DNA from: Acerihabitans arboris
Lineage (GTDB): Bacteria > Pseudomonadota > Gammaproteobacteria > Enterobacterales > Enterobacteriaceae
DNA: 64,000 bases
Direction: 5' to 3'
Assembly (NCBI RefSeq): GCF_010131535.1
Contig: NZ_WUBS01000012.1
Coordinates: 124,001-188,000, forward strand
In this document: positions 48,353 to 58,655 of the stretch, piece by piece
How positions within the stretch are numbered: the stretch's first letter is position 1
How the letters are laid out: the number at the start of each line of letters is the position of its first letter
Position numbers and translations under genes: made by a program
Notes under the pieces: model-generated
What the model was told of the DNA's origin: nothing
What the model saw: the letters and a program-made list of their open reading frames with translations, nothing else
The model's database searches: none

Positions 48353-49217
48353 ACCCTGGTTCTGGCGTTGGATGGAACGTCCCTGGCGCACGCTGGCCCT
48401 GGCACAGGTCGCGGTCGGCGGCTACATCGCCCTCGGCGTCTTGCTGGTGCTGCGGCCTGAACAGGATCTGGTGGCGCAGCTGCGCCAGGATATCGAGCGC
48501 TGTGAGAGCGAAAACGCGTCGCACGGGCAGGCGCAGGACGGCTTGCTCTCCCCGGAGCGGCTGGACGAGGCTATCGGGCGCTTAAGCCGGCGCATCGCGG
48601 CGGGTGAAAAACTGCGCCGGGATCCGGCCGCGTTTATCGCCGCCATCCATCCCGGCCGGGCTGAAAAAATCGCCTGGCAGGCGTTTGGCGCTCCCGGCGA
48701 CCCCGGGCATGCTTCGGATCTCTGGTCGCTGGCGGTCACCACGGACTATGCGGGGCTGCGGCGCATACTGCGAAACCTGGCCTCCCAGGACGGTGCCCGA
48801 ACGTTGGACGCGTTATCCGTCAGCCGCCGTGACACGCGCCTTGAGGTTGAGCTGATGCTGTCGGTGCCCGCCTTGACAGAAGAGGGTGCGAAGGATAACG
48901 CGGCTAATTTGGACATCACGGCGGGGGATCTCAGGAATGCGGCGGACGATGCGCGCGACGCCGGCGACGACAGGGCGAAGACGGCGCCGGAACGCGATCC
49001 TTTTCAGCCGGCGCCGGTGGCGCAAGCGGCGCCAAGACCGGGATCTGCCCGGCAGGGGGAGGCAGCCGGCCCGATCGGGGCGATTAAAGGGAAGGTAGGC
49101 GCGGGGGGCCGTTGGCTATTCTGGACCGTTGACGGCCAGGGACGCTGGCGGCGGCTCGCTGTGCCGCGCCCGCCTGAAAATCAGGATCATGACGATCATA
49201 ACGAAATAACTCAATAA
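48339..49217 (+). CDS. hofO: HofO-like protein with a HofP-like C-terminal extension
   Basis: The product has 292 residues. Residues 1-175 fit HofO/PilO: a transmembrane helix at about 19-38, a coiled-coil (QLRQDIERCESENASHGQ) and a small domain. After a low-complexity acidic linker (about 180-218), residues 219-275 contain RDPFQPAP and then GAIKGKVGAGGRWLFWTVDG with GRWRRLAVP, resembling the DPFxP start and the repeat strand of HofP (PilP-like). E. coli has separate hofO and hofP. The fusion is inferred from weak motif similarity. hofQ follows after 14 bp. Confidence 0.65.
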   Translation: MPRAEPWFWRWMERPWRTLALAQVAVGGYIALGVLLVLRPEQDLVAQLRQDIERCESENASHGQAQDGLLSPERLDEAIGRLSRRIAAGEKLRRDPAAFIAAIHPGRAEKIAWQAFGAPGDPGHASDLWSLAVTTDYAGLRRILRNLASQDGARTLDALSVSRRDTRLEVELMLSVPALTEEGAKDNAANLDITAGDLRNAADDARDAGDDRAKTAPERDPFQPAPVAQAAPRPGSARQGEAAGPIGAIKGKVGAGGRWLFWTVDGQGRWRRLAVPRPPENQDHDDHNEITQ

Positions 49218-49231
49218 AAGGACGATGGACT

Positions 49232-50482
49232 GTGAAAGGATACGCGCTGATGTTGGGATTGATGTTGTGTTTGCTAGCGATAGGGGGGCCTGGCACGGCG
49301 CTTGCGGGGCGGGCGCCGGCCGGCGGCGGCAAGCCGGTAACGCTGGTGTTCGATGACGCGCCGATACAGCAGGTGCTGCGCGCCCTGGCGGAGCATCAGC
49401 GCCTGAACCTGGTGATTGCCCCCGGCATTGAAGGCAATATCAGCCTGAACCTGCGGAATGTGTCCTGGCAGCAGGCGGTGGAGCTGATCGCGCGCACCGG
49501 CCGGCTCCACCTAGAGCGCCAGGACGGCGTGATGATGGTGTTTCCCCATCGCCAGGGCGAGGAGGCTGAGCGGCGCAGGGAGGTGGAGCAGCCCTTGTGC
49601 AACCGGCTGGTGACGCTGGCCCATGCCGATGCCGGCGAGGTGGCCAAACATATCGGCTCGCTGCGCAAATCCCTGCTGTCCCCACGGGGCAGCGTGATGC
49701 TGGACAAACGGACCAACTCACTGGTGCTGCGGGACACCGAAGCGGCGCTGTCCACGCTTGCCGGCTGGATAGATATCTGGGATCTGCCCCTGGAACAGGT
49801 GATGATTACCGCCCATATCGTGACCATCAGCCGGGATAACCTGCGGGAAATCGGCGTGAACTGGCAGCATGGCGGCGGCGGAAATAGTCAGTCCTCCTCC
49901 TTGGGCGTCGATTTACCCCTGGGCGAGCATTACGCCAGCATGGGGTTTCGCCTGGCGCGCCTGAGCGGACGGCTGCTTGAATTGGAACTTACCGCGCTTG
50001 AGCAGGAAAATAAAGTGGATATCCTGGCCAGCCCCCGCCTCTATACCGCCCATCAGCAAACCGCCAGCATCAAGCAGGGCACCGAAATTCCCTACCAGGT
50101 GGCTGGCGGTAAAAACAAAGCCCCGGCAATTCAATTCAAGGAAGCCGTATTGAGCATGGAAGTGACGCCAAAAGTATTACGCAACGGCAGGGTCACCCTT
50201 GATTTGCGCCTGAGCCAGAACGTACCGGGGCGGGTGATCAAACAAGGGGAAAATGAGAGTGTTTCCATCGATATGGAGGAAATTAAGACCCAGGTCACCA
50301 TTGCCGATGGCGAAACCATTGTTTTAGGAGGGATTTTCCAACATCAAAAGCATCAAACCAAGGATAAGGTACCGCTTTTAGCCGAGATCCCGCTGCTCGG
50401 CCAGCTGTTCAAACGCCAGCGTGCGCACTATAAACAACGTGAACTGGTTATTTTTATTACGCCGACCCGCATAACGGGGTAA
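49232..50482 (+). CDS. hofQ: Secretin HofQ (PilQ-like outer membrane pore)
   Basis: HofQ is the secretin of the putative DNA-uptake pilus, required in E. coli for growth on DNA. The 416-residue product (412 in E. coli) has a signal peptide (LMLGLMLCLLAIGGPGTALA), a secretin/TonB short domain (FDDAPIQQVLRALAEHQRLN), and the secretin core ending in VTIADGETIVLGGIF and PLLAEIPLLGQLFKRQRAHY. The start is GTG at 49232; an in-frame ATG at 49250 would shorten the signal peptide. It is last in hofMNOQ. Confidence 0.93.
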   Translation: MKGYALMLGLMLCLLAIGGPGTALAGRAPAGGGKPVTLVFDDAPIQQVLRALAEHQRLNLVIAPGIEGNISLNLRNVSWQQAVELIARTGRLHLERQDGVMMVFPHRQGEEAERRREVEQPLCNRLVTLAHADAGEVAKHIGSLRKSLLSPRGSVMLDKRTNSLVLRDTEAALSTLAGWIDIWDLPLEQVMITAHIVTISRDNLREIGVNWQHGGGGNSQSSSLGVDLPLGEHYASMGFRLARLSGRLLELELTALEQENKVDILASPRLYTAHQQTASIKQGTEIPYQVAGGKNKAPAIQFKEAVLSMEVTPKVLRNGRVTLDLRLSQNVPGRVIKQGENESVSIDMEEIKTQVTIADGETIVLGGIFQHQKHQTKDKVPLLAEIPLLGQLFKRQRAHYKQRELVIFITPTRITG

Positions 50483-50817
50483 ACTTGTTTGCCTCAATTT
50501 GGGTGAAATTGCGGTTTTAGCAACAAATTATGCGTTTTTTTCGCGTTCGATTTGACGCTGTGCGCAATTTCGCTTACAAGGGTAACCCATTGAGCATCGC
50601 TGTTTTTGCGTCACCTGTAATTACGATAGAGATATCGGAATTCCTCCTTGCGGTGTGAGCATCGATTTAATCGGTTGCCAAACTACCCCGAGTGTTGAGA
50701 TAATTTTTCGTCTGATTCTCGCACTATCGCTCATGAGGTTTCAGTTTAGGTCCCGCCGCTGATTTGATTGGCGGGGCGGGTTGTCATTAACGAATAATCT
50801 TAGTAATACCGAAAAAC
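50483..50817 (+). promoter_or_regulatory. aroK leader region
   Basis: No gene is seen in these 335 bp. The aroKB-damX-dam-rpe-gph-trpS operon promoters should lie here. CCCGCC (50752-50757) and GGCGGG (50770-50775) form a hairpin 43 bp before aroK, possibly part of the leader RNA. No T-run follows. Confidence 0.4.
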
Positions 50818-51339
50818 ATGGCAGAGAAACGCAATATCTTTCTGGTTGGGCCTATGGGTGCCGGCAAAAGCACTATTGGGCGTCAGTTGGCTCAACAACT
50901 TAATATGGAGTTTTTCGATTCTGATCAAGAGATTGAGCGGCGCACCGGAGCTGATGTAGGCTGGGTATTCGACGTGGAAGGCGAAGATGGATTCCGCGAT
51001 CGTGAAGAAAAAGTCATTAACGAGCTTACCGAGAAACAAGGGATCGTATTGGCTACAGGTGGTGGTTCAGTGAAATCACGTGAAACACGTAACCGCCTTT
51101 CTGCCCGTGGTGTGGTCGTTTATCTTGAAACCACCATTGAAAAACAGCTGGCCAGAACCCAGCGCGATAAAAAACGACCCTTGCTACAGGTTGAAGCCCC
51201 GCCGCGCGAAGTATTGGAAGCGCTGGCCCGGGAGCGCAATCCTTTGTATGAAGAAATTGCGGATGTCACCATTCGTACCGACGAACAAAGTGCTAAGGTT
51301 GTTGCCAACCAGATTATCAATATGCTGGAAAGCAACTGA
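50818..51339 (+). CDS. aroK: Shikimate kinase I
   Basis: AroK phosphorylates shikimate in the aromatic amino acid pathway. The 173 residues match the E. coli length and sequence nearly throughout. The P-loop GPMGAGKST is at residues 11-19, followed by [30 protein letters not shown] and [11 protein letters not shown]. It heads the conserved superoperon and aroB starts 41 bp later. Base composition is slightly less GC-rich than the neighbours, as is usual for this conserved gene. Confidence 0.98.
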   Translation: MAEKRNIFLVGPMGAGKSTIGRQLAQQLNMEFFDSDQEIERRTGADVGWVFDVEGEDGFRDREEKVINELTEKQGIVLATGGGSVKSRETRNRLSARGVVVYLETTIEKQLARTQRDKKRPLLQVEAPPREVLEALARERNPLYEEIADVTIRTDEQSAKVVANQIINMLESN

Positions 51340-51380
51340 TTTAGTGTGTAACGAGATGCCGAAAAGGTCTTAAGCACCCC

Positions 51381-52466
51381 ATGGAGAGGATTACGGTAAC
51401 ATTAGGGGAGCGCAGCTACCCGATTACGATAGCAGCCGGGTTATTCAACGACCCGGCTTCTTTCTTGCCGCTTAAAGGCGGCGATCACGTGATGGTGGTG
51501 ACCAACGAAACGCTGGCGCCGCTTTATCTGCATTCCATCCACACGGTTCTTGAGCGCGCCGGGGTAATCGTCGACCAGGTGATCCTGCCCGACGGCGAGC
51601 AGTACAAATCCCTGGCCGTCTTGGATCAGGTATTTACGGCGCTGTTGAAAAAACCCCATGGCCGGGATACCACGCTTATCGCCCTCGGCGGTGGCGTCAT
51701 CGGTGATATGACCGGCTTTGCCGCCGCCAGCTACCAACGTGGCGTGCGTTTTATCCAGGTTCCCACCACGCTGCTTTCGCAGGTCGACTCGTCGGTGGGG
51801 GGCAAAACGGCGGTTAACCATCCACTCGGCAAAAACATGATCGGCGCGTTTTACCAGCCGGCATCCGTCGTTATCGATCTCGATTGCCTCAAGACCCTGC
51901 CGCCGCGCGAATTGTCCTCCGGACTTGCCGAAGTGATCAAATACGGCATTATCCTGGACGGCGCTTTTTTTACCTGGCTGGAAGACCATCTTGACGAACT
52001 GCTGGCGCTTGATCCCGACGCGCTCTCTTATTGCCTGCGACGCTGCTGCGAACTGAAAGCCGCGGTGGTGGCCGCCGACGAATTTGAAAACGGCCAGCGG
52101 GCTTTGCTGAATTTGGGCCATACTTATGGACATGCCATTGAAACCCATATGGGCTACGGCAACTGGCTGCACGGCGAGGCCGTGTCGGCCGGTATCATGA
52201 TGGCGGCGCATACCGCCCGTCGTCTGGGACAGCTCGGCATGGACGACATCCGTCGCGTGCAGGTGCTGCTGGCCCGCGCGGGCCTGCCGGTGACCGGGCC
52301 GAAAGAAATGGCCCCGGCGGATTACCTGCCGCATATGATGCGCGATAAAAAAGTGGTTTCCGGTCAGTTACGGTTAGTGCTGCCGCGCTCCATAGGCCAG
52401 GCGGAAGTACGTACCGGTGTAGCAAATGATATCGTATTGGCATCAATCGCCGATTGCCAGGCTTGA
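51381..52466 (+). CDS. aroB: 3-dehydroquinate synthase
   Basis: AroB converts DAHP to 3-dehydroquinate with NAD and a divalent metal, the second step of the shikimate pathway. The 361-residue product (362 in E. coli) has the NAD-binding DGEQYKSL and [20 protein letters not shown], substrate and metal residues in [20 protein letters not shown], and [17 protein letters not shown]. It follows aroK in the same operon and is separated from damX by a strong hairpin. Confidence 0.98.
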   Translation: MERITVTLGERSYPITIAAGLFNDPASFLPLKGGDHVMVVTNETLAPLYLHSIHTVLERAGVIVDQVILPDGEQYKSLAVLDQVFTALLKKPHGRDTTLIALGGGVIGDMTGFAAASYQRGVRFIQVPTTLLSQVDSSVGGKTAVNHPLGKNMIGAFYQPASVVIDLDCLKTLPPRELSSGLAEVIKYGIILDGAFFTWLEDHLDELLALDPDALSYCLRRCCELKAAVVAADEFENGQRALLNLGHTYGHAIETHMGYGNWLHGEAVSAGIMMAAHTARRLGQLGMDDIRRVQVLLARAGLPVTGPKEMAPADYLPHMMRDKKVVSGQLRLVLPRSIGQAEVRTGVANDIVLASIADCQA

Positions 52467-52477
52467 GTCAGGGCCGT

Positions 52478-52507
52478 TCCCCCTATCCCGCCAGCGGGAT
52501 AGGGGGA
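52478..52507 (+). terminator. Perfect 14-bp inverted repeat between aroB and damX
   Basis: TCCCCCTATCCCGC (52478-52491) and GCGGGATAGGGGGA (52494-52507) are exact reverse complements with a 2-nt centre. It starts 11 bp after the aroB stop and is followed by GTGAGTTTGATTT, only moderately T-rich. It may be a partial terminator or processing site within the superoperon. Confidence 0.6.
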
Positions 52508-52587
52508 GTGAGTTTGATTTAATCGCATTAACCCTTCACCCGTCCTTCGGGACGCGTGGAAATTATCTCTCGGTTGGAGAGTTTTAG

Positions 52588-53754
52588 ATGGATGAGTTCA
52601 AGTCGGAAGACGAACTGAGACCCGATAGCAGCGATCGCCGCCCGCCCCGTCAACGGAAAGGTCCTTCAGTTCCCAAAGTGGCAATGTCCAAACAGCATCT
52701 GATGATTGGCATCGGCATACTGGTGTTGCTGCTCCTGGTGATCGCCATCGGTTCGGCGTTAAAGGCGCCCACCCAGATGGACGCCAACCAGCAAAACCCG
52801 AACGTGGCGGAAAAGAGCATTGCGCTGCCCGGCACGTCGAACGCCCCGGCCACTAATGACGTCACGCCCGTGCCGGATAACGCCAATCCGGATGTCAACA
52901 GCCCGGGCAGCACGGCCAACGGCAGCGCCCCAGCCACAGTTAACGGCGGCAACGGCACTGTTAACGGCAGCAATGGCACCGCGCAGCCGCCGCAAACCCT
53001 GACCGCGCCGCCGGTGGCTTCCACGCCGACCCAGGCGCCGCCTGTCGCCGACGGTAATCCGCAGCATCGCATCGACCTGCCGGGCAATATGGCCGACGCG
53101 CTGTCGCAGCAAGGGGATCGGGTGAACGGCATGGCCCAGCAGATGAACAGCGACCAGCAGTCCTCGACGCTGCCGACCGCCCCGGCCACGGTGGCCCCGG
53201 CCGCCAGGGCACCCGCCCATAAGGCGGGCAAGCCCGAGGCTGCCGCGCGTAAAGCGCCGAAACAGACCGCCATGGTGCCGAGCGCTAAAAACGCCGCGCC
53301 GACGCATAACGCCAAAGCGCCCGCCGCCGTCCAACATGCGCCGGCGGTCGCCGCTGCGCAGCCCGCGGCCACCGCCGGCCGTCATACCATGGTGATTGAG
53401 CCCAGCGCCCGTGCGCCTGGCGCCACCGTCCAGCGCGCCCCGGCTGCCGCCGCCGCGCCCGCCACAGCAGCCGGTGGTTCAATCCAAACAGCCCCGTCAG
53501 GGTATTATACCGTGCAGATCAGCAGCGCTTCGCAGGCCGCTACGCTCAACGCTTACGCCAAGAAGCAGCAGTTGGGACAATATTGGGTGTATGAAACCCG
53601 CCGTGACGGTAAGCCCTGGTATGTACTGGTGAGCGGTCTTTACCCGTCATCGGCCCAGGCCAAAAGCGCGGTTGCGCAATTACCGGCCGATATTCAGGCC
53701 AAAAAACCGTGGGCCAGGGAAATTGGCCAGGTTAAACAGGACCAGAATAAATAA
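52588..53754 (+). CDS. damX: Cell division protein DamX (SPOR domain)
   Basis: DamX is an inner-membrane bitopic protein recruited to the septal ring by its SPOR domain, which binds denuded glycan. The 388-residue product has a short charged N-terminus, one transmembrane segment at about 38-57 (LMIGIGILVLLLLVIAIGSA), a long Ala/Pro/Asn-rich periplasmic linker (60-305), and a C-terminal SPOR domain from GYYTVQISSASQAATLNAYA to the end. The linker is low complexity and probably variable between strains. It lies between aroB and dam as in E. coli. Confidence 0.95.
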   Translation: MDEFKSEDELRPDSSDRRPPRQRKGPSVPKVAMSKQHLMIGIGILVLLLLVIAIGSALKAPTQMDANQQNPNVAEKSIALPGTSNAPATNDVTPVPDNANPDVNSPGSTANGSAPATVNGGNGTVNGSNGTAQPPQTLTAPPVASTPTQAPPVADGNPQHRIDLPGNMADALSQQGDRVNGMAQQMNSDQQSSTLPTAPATVAPAARAPAHKAGKPEAAARKAPKQTAMVPSAKNAAPTHNAKAPAAVQHAPAVAAAQPAATAGRHTMVIEPSARAPGATVQRAPAAAAAPATAAGGSIQTAPSGYYTVQISSASQAATLNAYAKKQQLGQYWVYETRRDGKPWYVLVSGLYPSSAQAKSAVAQLPADIQAKKPWAREIGQVKQDQNK

Positions 53755-53837
53755 GTTCCTGAATTTAACGCTGATGTGCGTTCCTAAACAGAGTACAATC
53801 CGCGGCTTCTGAGAGTGTGTGAGTAACAATCGACGGC

Positions 53838-54677
53838 ATGAAGAAGAACCGCGCGTTTTTGAAATGGGCTGGCGGCAAATATCCGCTAATAGAAGATATC
53901 CGCCGCCATTTACCGGCGGGGGATTGCCTGATCGAGCCCTTTGTCGGCGCGGGGTCGGTGTTTTTGAACACCGACTACGAGAAGTACATTCTTGCTGATA
54001 TCAATAGCGATCTCATCAATCTGTACAACATCGTCAAAGAGCGTACCAGTGAATTCATCGGCCACGCCCGCCAGCTTTTCGATGCCGAGGCCAATACGTC
54101 GCAGGTCTATTATCTGCTGCGCAGCGAATTTAACCTCTGTACAGATGCTTATCGGCGGGCCGTATTGTTTCTTTATCTCAATCGCCATTGTTATAACGGC
54201 CTGTGTCGTTATAACCTGAGCGGCGAGTTCAACGTTCCATTCGGTCGCTACAAAAAACCCTATTTCCCGGAAAACGAGCTGAACTGGTTTGCTGAAAAAT
54301 CCCAGCAGGCTATTTTTGTCTGTGAACATTACCAGCAGACCCTGATGAAGGCGACGCAGGGTTCGGTGGTGTATTGCGACCCGCCGTATGTGCCGTTGTC
54401 GACCACGGCCAACTTTACGGCTTACCATACCAACAGCTTCAACAACCTTGAGCAGCAAAACCTGGCGCGCTTAGCCTACCGGCTGGCCAGCGAGGAGCAG
54501 GTGCCGGTGTTGATTTCAAATCACGACACCTTATTGACCCGGGAGTGGTATTGCGACGCGGTGCTGCATGTGGTGAAAGGCCGGCGCACCATCAGCCGCA
54601 ATATCCTGGGCCGCAGTAAAGTGAACGAACTGCTGGCGTTATATGATTATGCGGATCGCCACGGCGCCATTGACTGA
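53838..54677 (+). CDS. dam: DNA adenine methyltransferase Dam (GATC)
   Basis: Dam methylates the adenine of GATC and guides mismatch repair, replication timing and gene expression. The 279-residue product (278 in E. coli) has the AdoMet motif FLKWAGGKYPLIEDIRRHLP with FVGAGSVF, the catalytic DPPY at 181-184 (VVYCDPPYVPLSTTANFTAY) and RRTISRN near the end. It is in the conserved superoperon position between damX and rpe. Confidence 0.98.
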   Translation: MKKNRAFLKWAGGKYPLIEDIRRHLPAGDCLIEPFVGAGSVFLNTDYEKYILADINSDLINLYNIVKERTSEFIGHARQLFDAEANTSQVYYLLRSEFNLCTDAYRRAVLFLYLNRHCYNGLCRYNLSGEFNVPFGRYKKPYFPENELNWFAEKSQQAIFVCEHYQQTLMKATQGSVVYCDPPYVPLSTTANFTAYHTNSFNNLEQQNLARLAYRLASEEQVPVLISNHDTLLTREWYCDAVLHVVKGRRTISRNILGRSKVNELLALYDYADRHGAID

Positions 54678-54699
54678 CCATTAATGACTGGAGATGCGG

Positions 54700-55404
54700 A
54701 TGAAAAACTTTTTAATCGCCCCATCCATCCTCTCGGCGGATTTTGCCCGCCTGGGCGAAGATACCGCCCGGGTACTGGCCGCCGGAGGTGACGTGGTTCA
54801 CTTCGATGTAATGGATAACCACTACGTCCCCAACCTTACCATGGGGCCGATGGTCCTCAAGGCCCTGCGCGACTATGGCATCACCGCCCCAATCGACGTG
54901 CATCTGATGGTCAGGCCGGTCGATCGCATTATCCCCGACTTTGCCGCCGCCGGCGCCAGCTATATCACCTTTCATCCCGAAGCCTCCGAACACGTCCACC
55001 GCTCGCTGCAGCTGATCAAATCCCACGGCTGCAAGGCCGGCCTGGTGCTTAACCCGGCCACGCCGCTCGGCTACCTGGATTATGTGATGGATCAGCTCGA
55101 TATTATCCTGCTGATGTCGGTCAACCCCGGCTTCGGCGGCCAGTCGTTTATTCCCGGCACGCTCGACAAACTGCGCCGGGTGCGCAAGCTTATCGATGAT
55201 AGCGGTCGCGATATCCGCCTGGAAGTGGACGGCGGCGTGAAGGTCGACAATATTGGCGCCATTGCCGCCGCCGGGGCGGATATGTTTGTCGCCGGTTCGG
55301 CGATTTTCGGCCATCCCGACTACCGGTCCATTATCCAGGCCATGCGCCGCGAGCTGGAGGCCGGCAGCCCCGGACCCGGCAACAGCACCGGGCGGATGAA
55401 ATAG
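54700..55404 (+). CDS. rpe: Ribulose-phosphate 3-epimerase
   Basis: Rpe interconverts ribulose 5-phosphate and xylulose 5-phosphate in the pentose phosphate pathway. The 234-residue TIM barrel has [20 protein letters not shown], the metal site [40 protein letters not shown] and EVDGGVK. The start at 54700 has GGAG six bases upstream; an in-frame ATG at 54694 directly abuts that GGAG and is less likely. The C-terminus carries about 9 extra residues. gph follows two bases after the stop. Confidence 0.97.
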   Translation: MKNFLIAPSILSADFARLGEDTARVLAAGGDVVHFDVMDNHYVPNLTMGPMVLKALRDYGITAPIDVHLMVRPVDRIIPDFAAAGASYITFHPEASEHVHRSLQLIKSHGCKAGLVLNPATPLGYLDYVMDQLDIILLMSVNPGFGGQSFIPGTLDKLRRVRKLIDDSGRDIRLEVDGGVKVDNIGAIAAAGADMFVAGSAIFGHPDYRSIIQAMRRELEAGSPGPGNSTGRMK

Positions 55405-55406
55405 CC

Positions 55407-56105
55407 ATGAGCGATCTGACAAACATCCGCAGTCTCGCCTTCGATCTCGACGGCACCCTCACCGACACCGCGCCCGGCCTGAGCCGCGCGCTCGACCAGG
55501 CCCTGGCGGCCCAGGGGCTGCCCCAGGCCGGCCAGGAACGCATCTCCACCTGGATCGGCAACGGCGCCGACATCCTGGTGGAGCGCGCCCTGGCCTGGGC
55601 CGGTGCCTCGCCGGAAGCGTCCCTATGCCGCGAGACCCGCGCGCTGTTCGACCAGTTTTACGCCCAAACGGTCGAGCAGGGCAGCCGGCTGTTCCCGCAG
55701 GTAAAAGAGACGCTGGCCCTGCTGGCCGCTCGCGGCCTGCCCATGGCGGTGGTGACCAACAAACCCACGCCGTTTGTCGCGCCTCTCCTGGCGTCGCTGG
55801 GTATCGACGCGTATTTCAGCCTGATCATCGGCGGCGACGACGTGGCGGCGAAAAAACCGCATCCGGCGCCCATTTACCTGGTATTGGGCAAATTGGGACT
55901 CTACGTTAACGAACTGCTGTTTGTCGGCGATTCGCGCAATGATATTATGGCGGCCAAAGCCGCGGGCTGTCCCTGTGTCGGCATGACCTACGGTTACAAT
56001 TACGGTGAAACGATTGAAACGAGCCATCCGGATTATGTCCTGGACCGTTTTGCCGATCTTCTGCCCATTCTTGGGATGTCATCTTCAGATAATCAGGAAG
56101 CGTAA
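55407..56105 (+). CDS. gph: Phosphoglycolate phosphatase
   Basis: Gph is a HAD-superfamily phosphatase that removes 2-phosphoglycolate formed during DNA repair. The 232-residue product has HAD motif [15 protein letters not shown] with the nucleophile aspartate, motif [11 protein letters not shown], the lysine in KKPHPAP and motif [18 protein letters not shown]. It begins two bases after rpe and trpS begins one base after its stop, so the three are tightly coupled. Confidence 0.97.
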   Translation: MSDLTNIRSLAFDLDGTLTDTAPGLSRALDQALAAQGLPQAGQERISTWIGNGADILVERALAWAGASPEASLCRETRALFDQFYAQTVEQGSRLFPQVKETLALLAARGLPMAVVTNKPTPFVAPLLASLGIDAYFSLIIGGDDVAAKKPHPAPIYLVLGKLGLYVNELLFVGDSRNDIMAAKAAGCPCVGMTYGYNYGETIETSHPDYVLDRFADLLPILGMSSSDNQEA

Positions 56106-56106
56106 A

Positions 56107-57111
56107 ATGAGTAAACCCATCGTATTCAGCGGCGCGCAGCCTTCCGGCGAATTGACCATCGGCAACTATATGGGTGCGCTGCGTCAGTGGGTTACCATGC
56201 AGGATGATTACGACTGCATTTATTGCATCGTCGACCTGCATGCCATTACCGCGCGCCAGGACGCGCAAAAGTTACGCAACGCCACCCTGGACCTGCTGGC
56301 GATGTACCTGGCCTGCGGCATCGACCCGGAAAAAAGTACCATCTTCGTCCAGTCCCATGTGCCGGAACACACCCAGCTGGGCTGGTTGCTGAACTGCTAT
56401 ACCTATTTTGGCGAACTGAGCCGCATGACCCAGTTCAAGGATAAATCGGCGCGCTATGCCGATAACATCAACGCCGGCCTGTTCGATTACCCGGTGCTGA
56501 TGGCGGCGGATATCCTGCTTTACCAGACCAACCAGGTGCCGGTGGGCGAAGACCAGAAGCAGCATCTGGAATTAAGCCGCGATATCGTCCAGCGTTTTAA
56601 CGCCCTCTATGGCCCGATTTTTACGCTGCCAGAGCCGTTTATACCCAAATCCGGCGCCCGCGTGATGTCGCTGCTCGACCCGAGCAAAAAGATGTCCAAG
56701 TCGGACGACAACCGTAATAACGTCATTACCCTGCTGGAAGACCCGAAATCGGCGGCGAAAAAACTCAAACGCGCCCTGACCGACTCGGAAGAGCCGCCGG
56801 TGGTGCGCTACGATCCGGTCGCCAAACCCGGGGTGTCGAATCTGCTCGATATCCTCGCCGGCGTCACCGGCAAGTCCATCGTGGCGCTCGAGCAGGAGTT
56901 CGAGGGCCAGATGTACGGCCACCTGAAGGGCGCGGTGGCGGATGCCGTGTCCGGCATGCTCACCGACCTGCAGGAGCGTTATCGCCATTTCCGCGCCAAT
57001 GATGCGCTGCTCAACCAGATTATGCGCGACGGCGCGGCCAAGGCGAGCGCGCGCGCGCAGAAAACCCTGCAACAGGTTTACCAGGCGGTGGGTTTTGTTG
57101 CCCATCCTTAA
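56107..57111 (+). CDS. trpS: Tryptophanyl-tRNA synthetase
   Basis: TrpS charges tRNA-Trp. The 334 residues equal the E. coli enzyme. Class I motifs are TIGNYMGAL (HIGH equivalent) after [15 protein letters not shown] and KKMSKSDDN (KMSKS). The start at 56107 follows the gph stop by one base; an upstream frame start within gph at 56005 is rejected. It ends the aroK-trpS superoperon; no nir or cysG genes follow, unlike E. coli. Confidence 0.98.
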   Translation: MSKPIVFSGAQPSGELTIGNYMGALRQWVTMQDDYDCIYCIVDLHAITARQDAQKLRNATLDLLAMYLACGIDPEKSTIFVQSHVPEHTQLGWLLNCYTYFGELSRMTQFKDKSARYADNINAGLFDYPVLMAADILLYQTNQVPVGEDQKQHLELSRDIVQRFNALYGPIFTLPEPFIPKSGARVMSLLDPSKKMSKSDDNRNNVITLLEDPKSAAKKLKRALTDSEEPPVVRYDPVAKPGVSNLLDILAGVTGKSIVALEQEFEGQMYGHLKGAVADAVSGMLTDLQERYRHFRANDALLNQIMRDGAAKASARAQKTLQQVYQAVGFVAHP

Positions 57112-57337
57112 ACGTTCCCCGCTGGGCCGCCGATCCCGGCCCGCACAAGCAGACTCATCTCCTGATAGGGCATGTTGGCGGCAGGCGTTGAGCACGGCAC
57201 ATTTACCCGCCGCCGACACGTTGATCTCCAGGTCCGCTTAAATCGACGCCAGGCTATCAACCCGCGGGGCATTTGCCCGCCGGGTGCGCTAAGCTTGCCT
57301 GATAACTCCCGCGTCCCGCCGTGTAACGAGGTGAACC

Positions 57338-58630
57338 GTGCCAGAATTCCAATTGCAACACATCATCAACGCCCGCCTGCCGCAGCGGGAAGGCCTATGG
57401 CACATTACCATCGACCAGGGCCGTTTCGGGTCGGTGAACGCCGGCCCGGGGCCGGAAACGCCGCCGGACGCTCCGGGCACCCTGGACGCAGGGGGCGGGC
57501 TGGCCATCCCACCCTTTGTCGAGCCGCACATCCACCTCGATACCACCCAGACCGCCGGCGAGCCGCGCTGGAACCAATCCGGCACGCTGTTCGAGGGCAT
57601 TGAGCGCTGGGCCGAGCGCAAAGCGCGGCTGACCCACGAGGATGTCAAGCAGCGCGCCTGGCAAACGCTTAAGTGGCAAATCGCCAACGGCATCCAGCAT
57701 GTGCGCACCCATATCGATGTCTCCGATCCCACGCTGACGGCGCTTAACGCCATGCTGGAGGTTAAACGCGAGGTGGCGCCCTGGGTGGATTTGCAACTGG
57801 TGGCGTTTCCGCAGGAAGGCATTCTGTCCTATCCGCGCGGCGAGGAGCTGCTGGAGGAGGCGCTGCGCCTGGGCGCCGATGTGGTGGGGGCAATCCCGCA
57901 TTTCGAGTTTACCCGGGAATATGGGGTGGAGTCGTTGCATAAGGCCTTCGCCCTGGCGCTGAAATATGACAGGCTGGTGGACGTGCACTGCGACGAAATC
58001 GACGATGAACAATCGCGCTTCGTGGAAACGGTCGCGGCGCTGGCCCACCGTGACGGGATGGGCGGGCGGGTGACCGCCAGCCATACCACGGCGATGCATT
58101 CCTATAACGGCGCCTATACCGCCCGCTTGTTCCGGCTGCTTAAGCTATCCGGCATTAACTTTGTCGCCAATCCGCTGGTCAATATCCATTTGCAGGGGCG
58201 TTTCGACGATTACCCCAAGCGGCGTGGGGTGACGCGGGTCGAGGAACTGATGGCGGCGGGCATCAACGTCTGTTTCGGCCATGACGATGTGTTTGATCCC
58301 TGGTATCCGCTCGGCACCGGCAATATGCTGCAGGTGCTGCATATGGGCCTGCATATCTGCCAATTGATGGGCTACGAGCAAATCAACCGGGGCCTGGAGC
58401 TGATTACCCATAACAGCGCCAGGACCCTGCATCTTGACGACTACGGCATTACCGAGGGCAACAGCGCCAACCTGGTGATCCTGCCGGCGGAAGACGGCTT
58501 TGACGCGGTACGCAGGCAAACCGCGCCACGCTACGTCATCCGCCGGGGCGGGGTGATTGCGCAAACCGTGCCGTCACGATCGACGCTGTTTCTTGCCGGG
58601 GGGGATGAAACGGTCGATTTTATGCGCTAA
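57338..58630 (+). CDS. codA: Cytosine deaminase
   Basis: CodA deaminates cytosine to uracil for pyrimidine salvage, using a metal in an amidohydrolase barrel. The 430-residue product is nearly colinear with E. coli CodA (427). The metal-binding [44 protein letters not shown] and [15 protein letters not shown] are all intact. The start is GTG at 57338 with GAGGTGAA upstream. In E. coli codA follows the cytosine permease gene codB; no codB is present here, so it is likely expressed alone. Confidence 0.96.
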   Translation: MPEFQLQHIINARLPQREGLWHITIDQGRFGSVNAGPGPETPPDAPGTLDAGGGLAIPPFVEPHIHLDTTQTAGEPRWNQSGTLFEGIERWAERKARLTHEDVKQRAWQTLKWQIANGIQHVRTHIDVSDPTLTALNAMLEVKREVAPWVDLQLVAFPQEGILSYPRGEELLEEALRLGADVVGAIPHFEFTREYGVESLHKAFALALKYDRLVDVHCDEIDDEQSRFVETVAALAHRDGMGGRVTASHTTAMHSYNGAYTARLFRLLKLSGINFVANPLVNIHLQGRFDDYPKRRGVTRVEELMAAGINVCFGHDDVFDPWYPLGTGNMLQVLHMGLHICQLMGYEQINRGLELITHNSARTLHLDDYGITEGNSANLVILPAEDGFDAVRRQTAPRYVIRRGGVIAQTVPSRSTLFLAGGDETVDFMR

Positions 58631-58655
58631 CACTTTCGGCAACCCAGGCGCCGGC

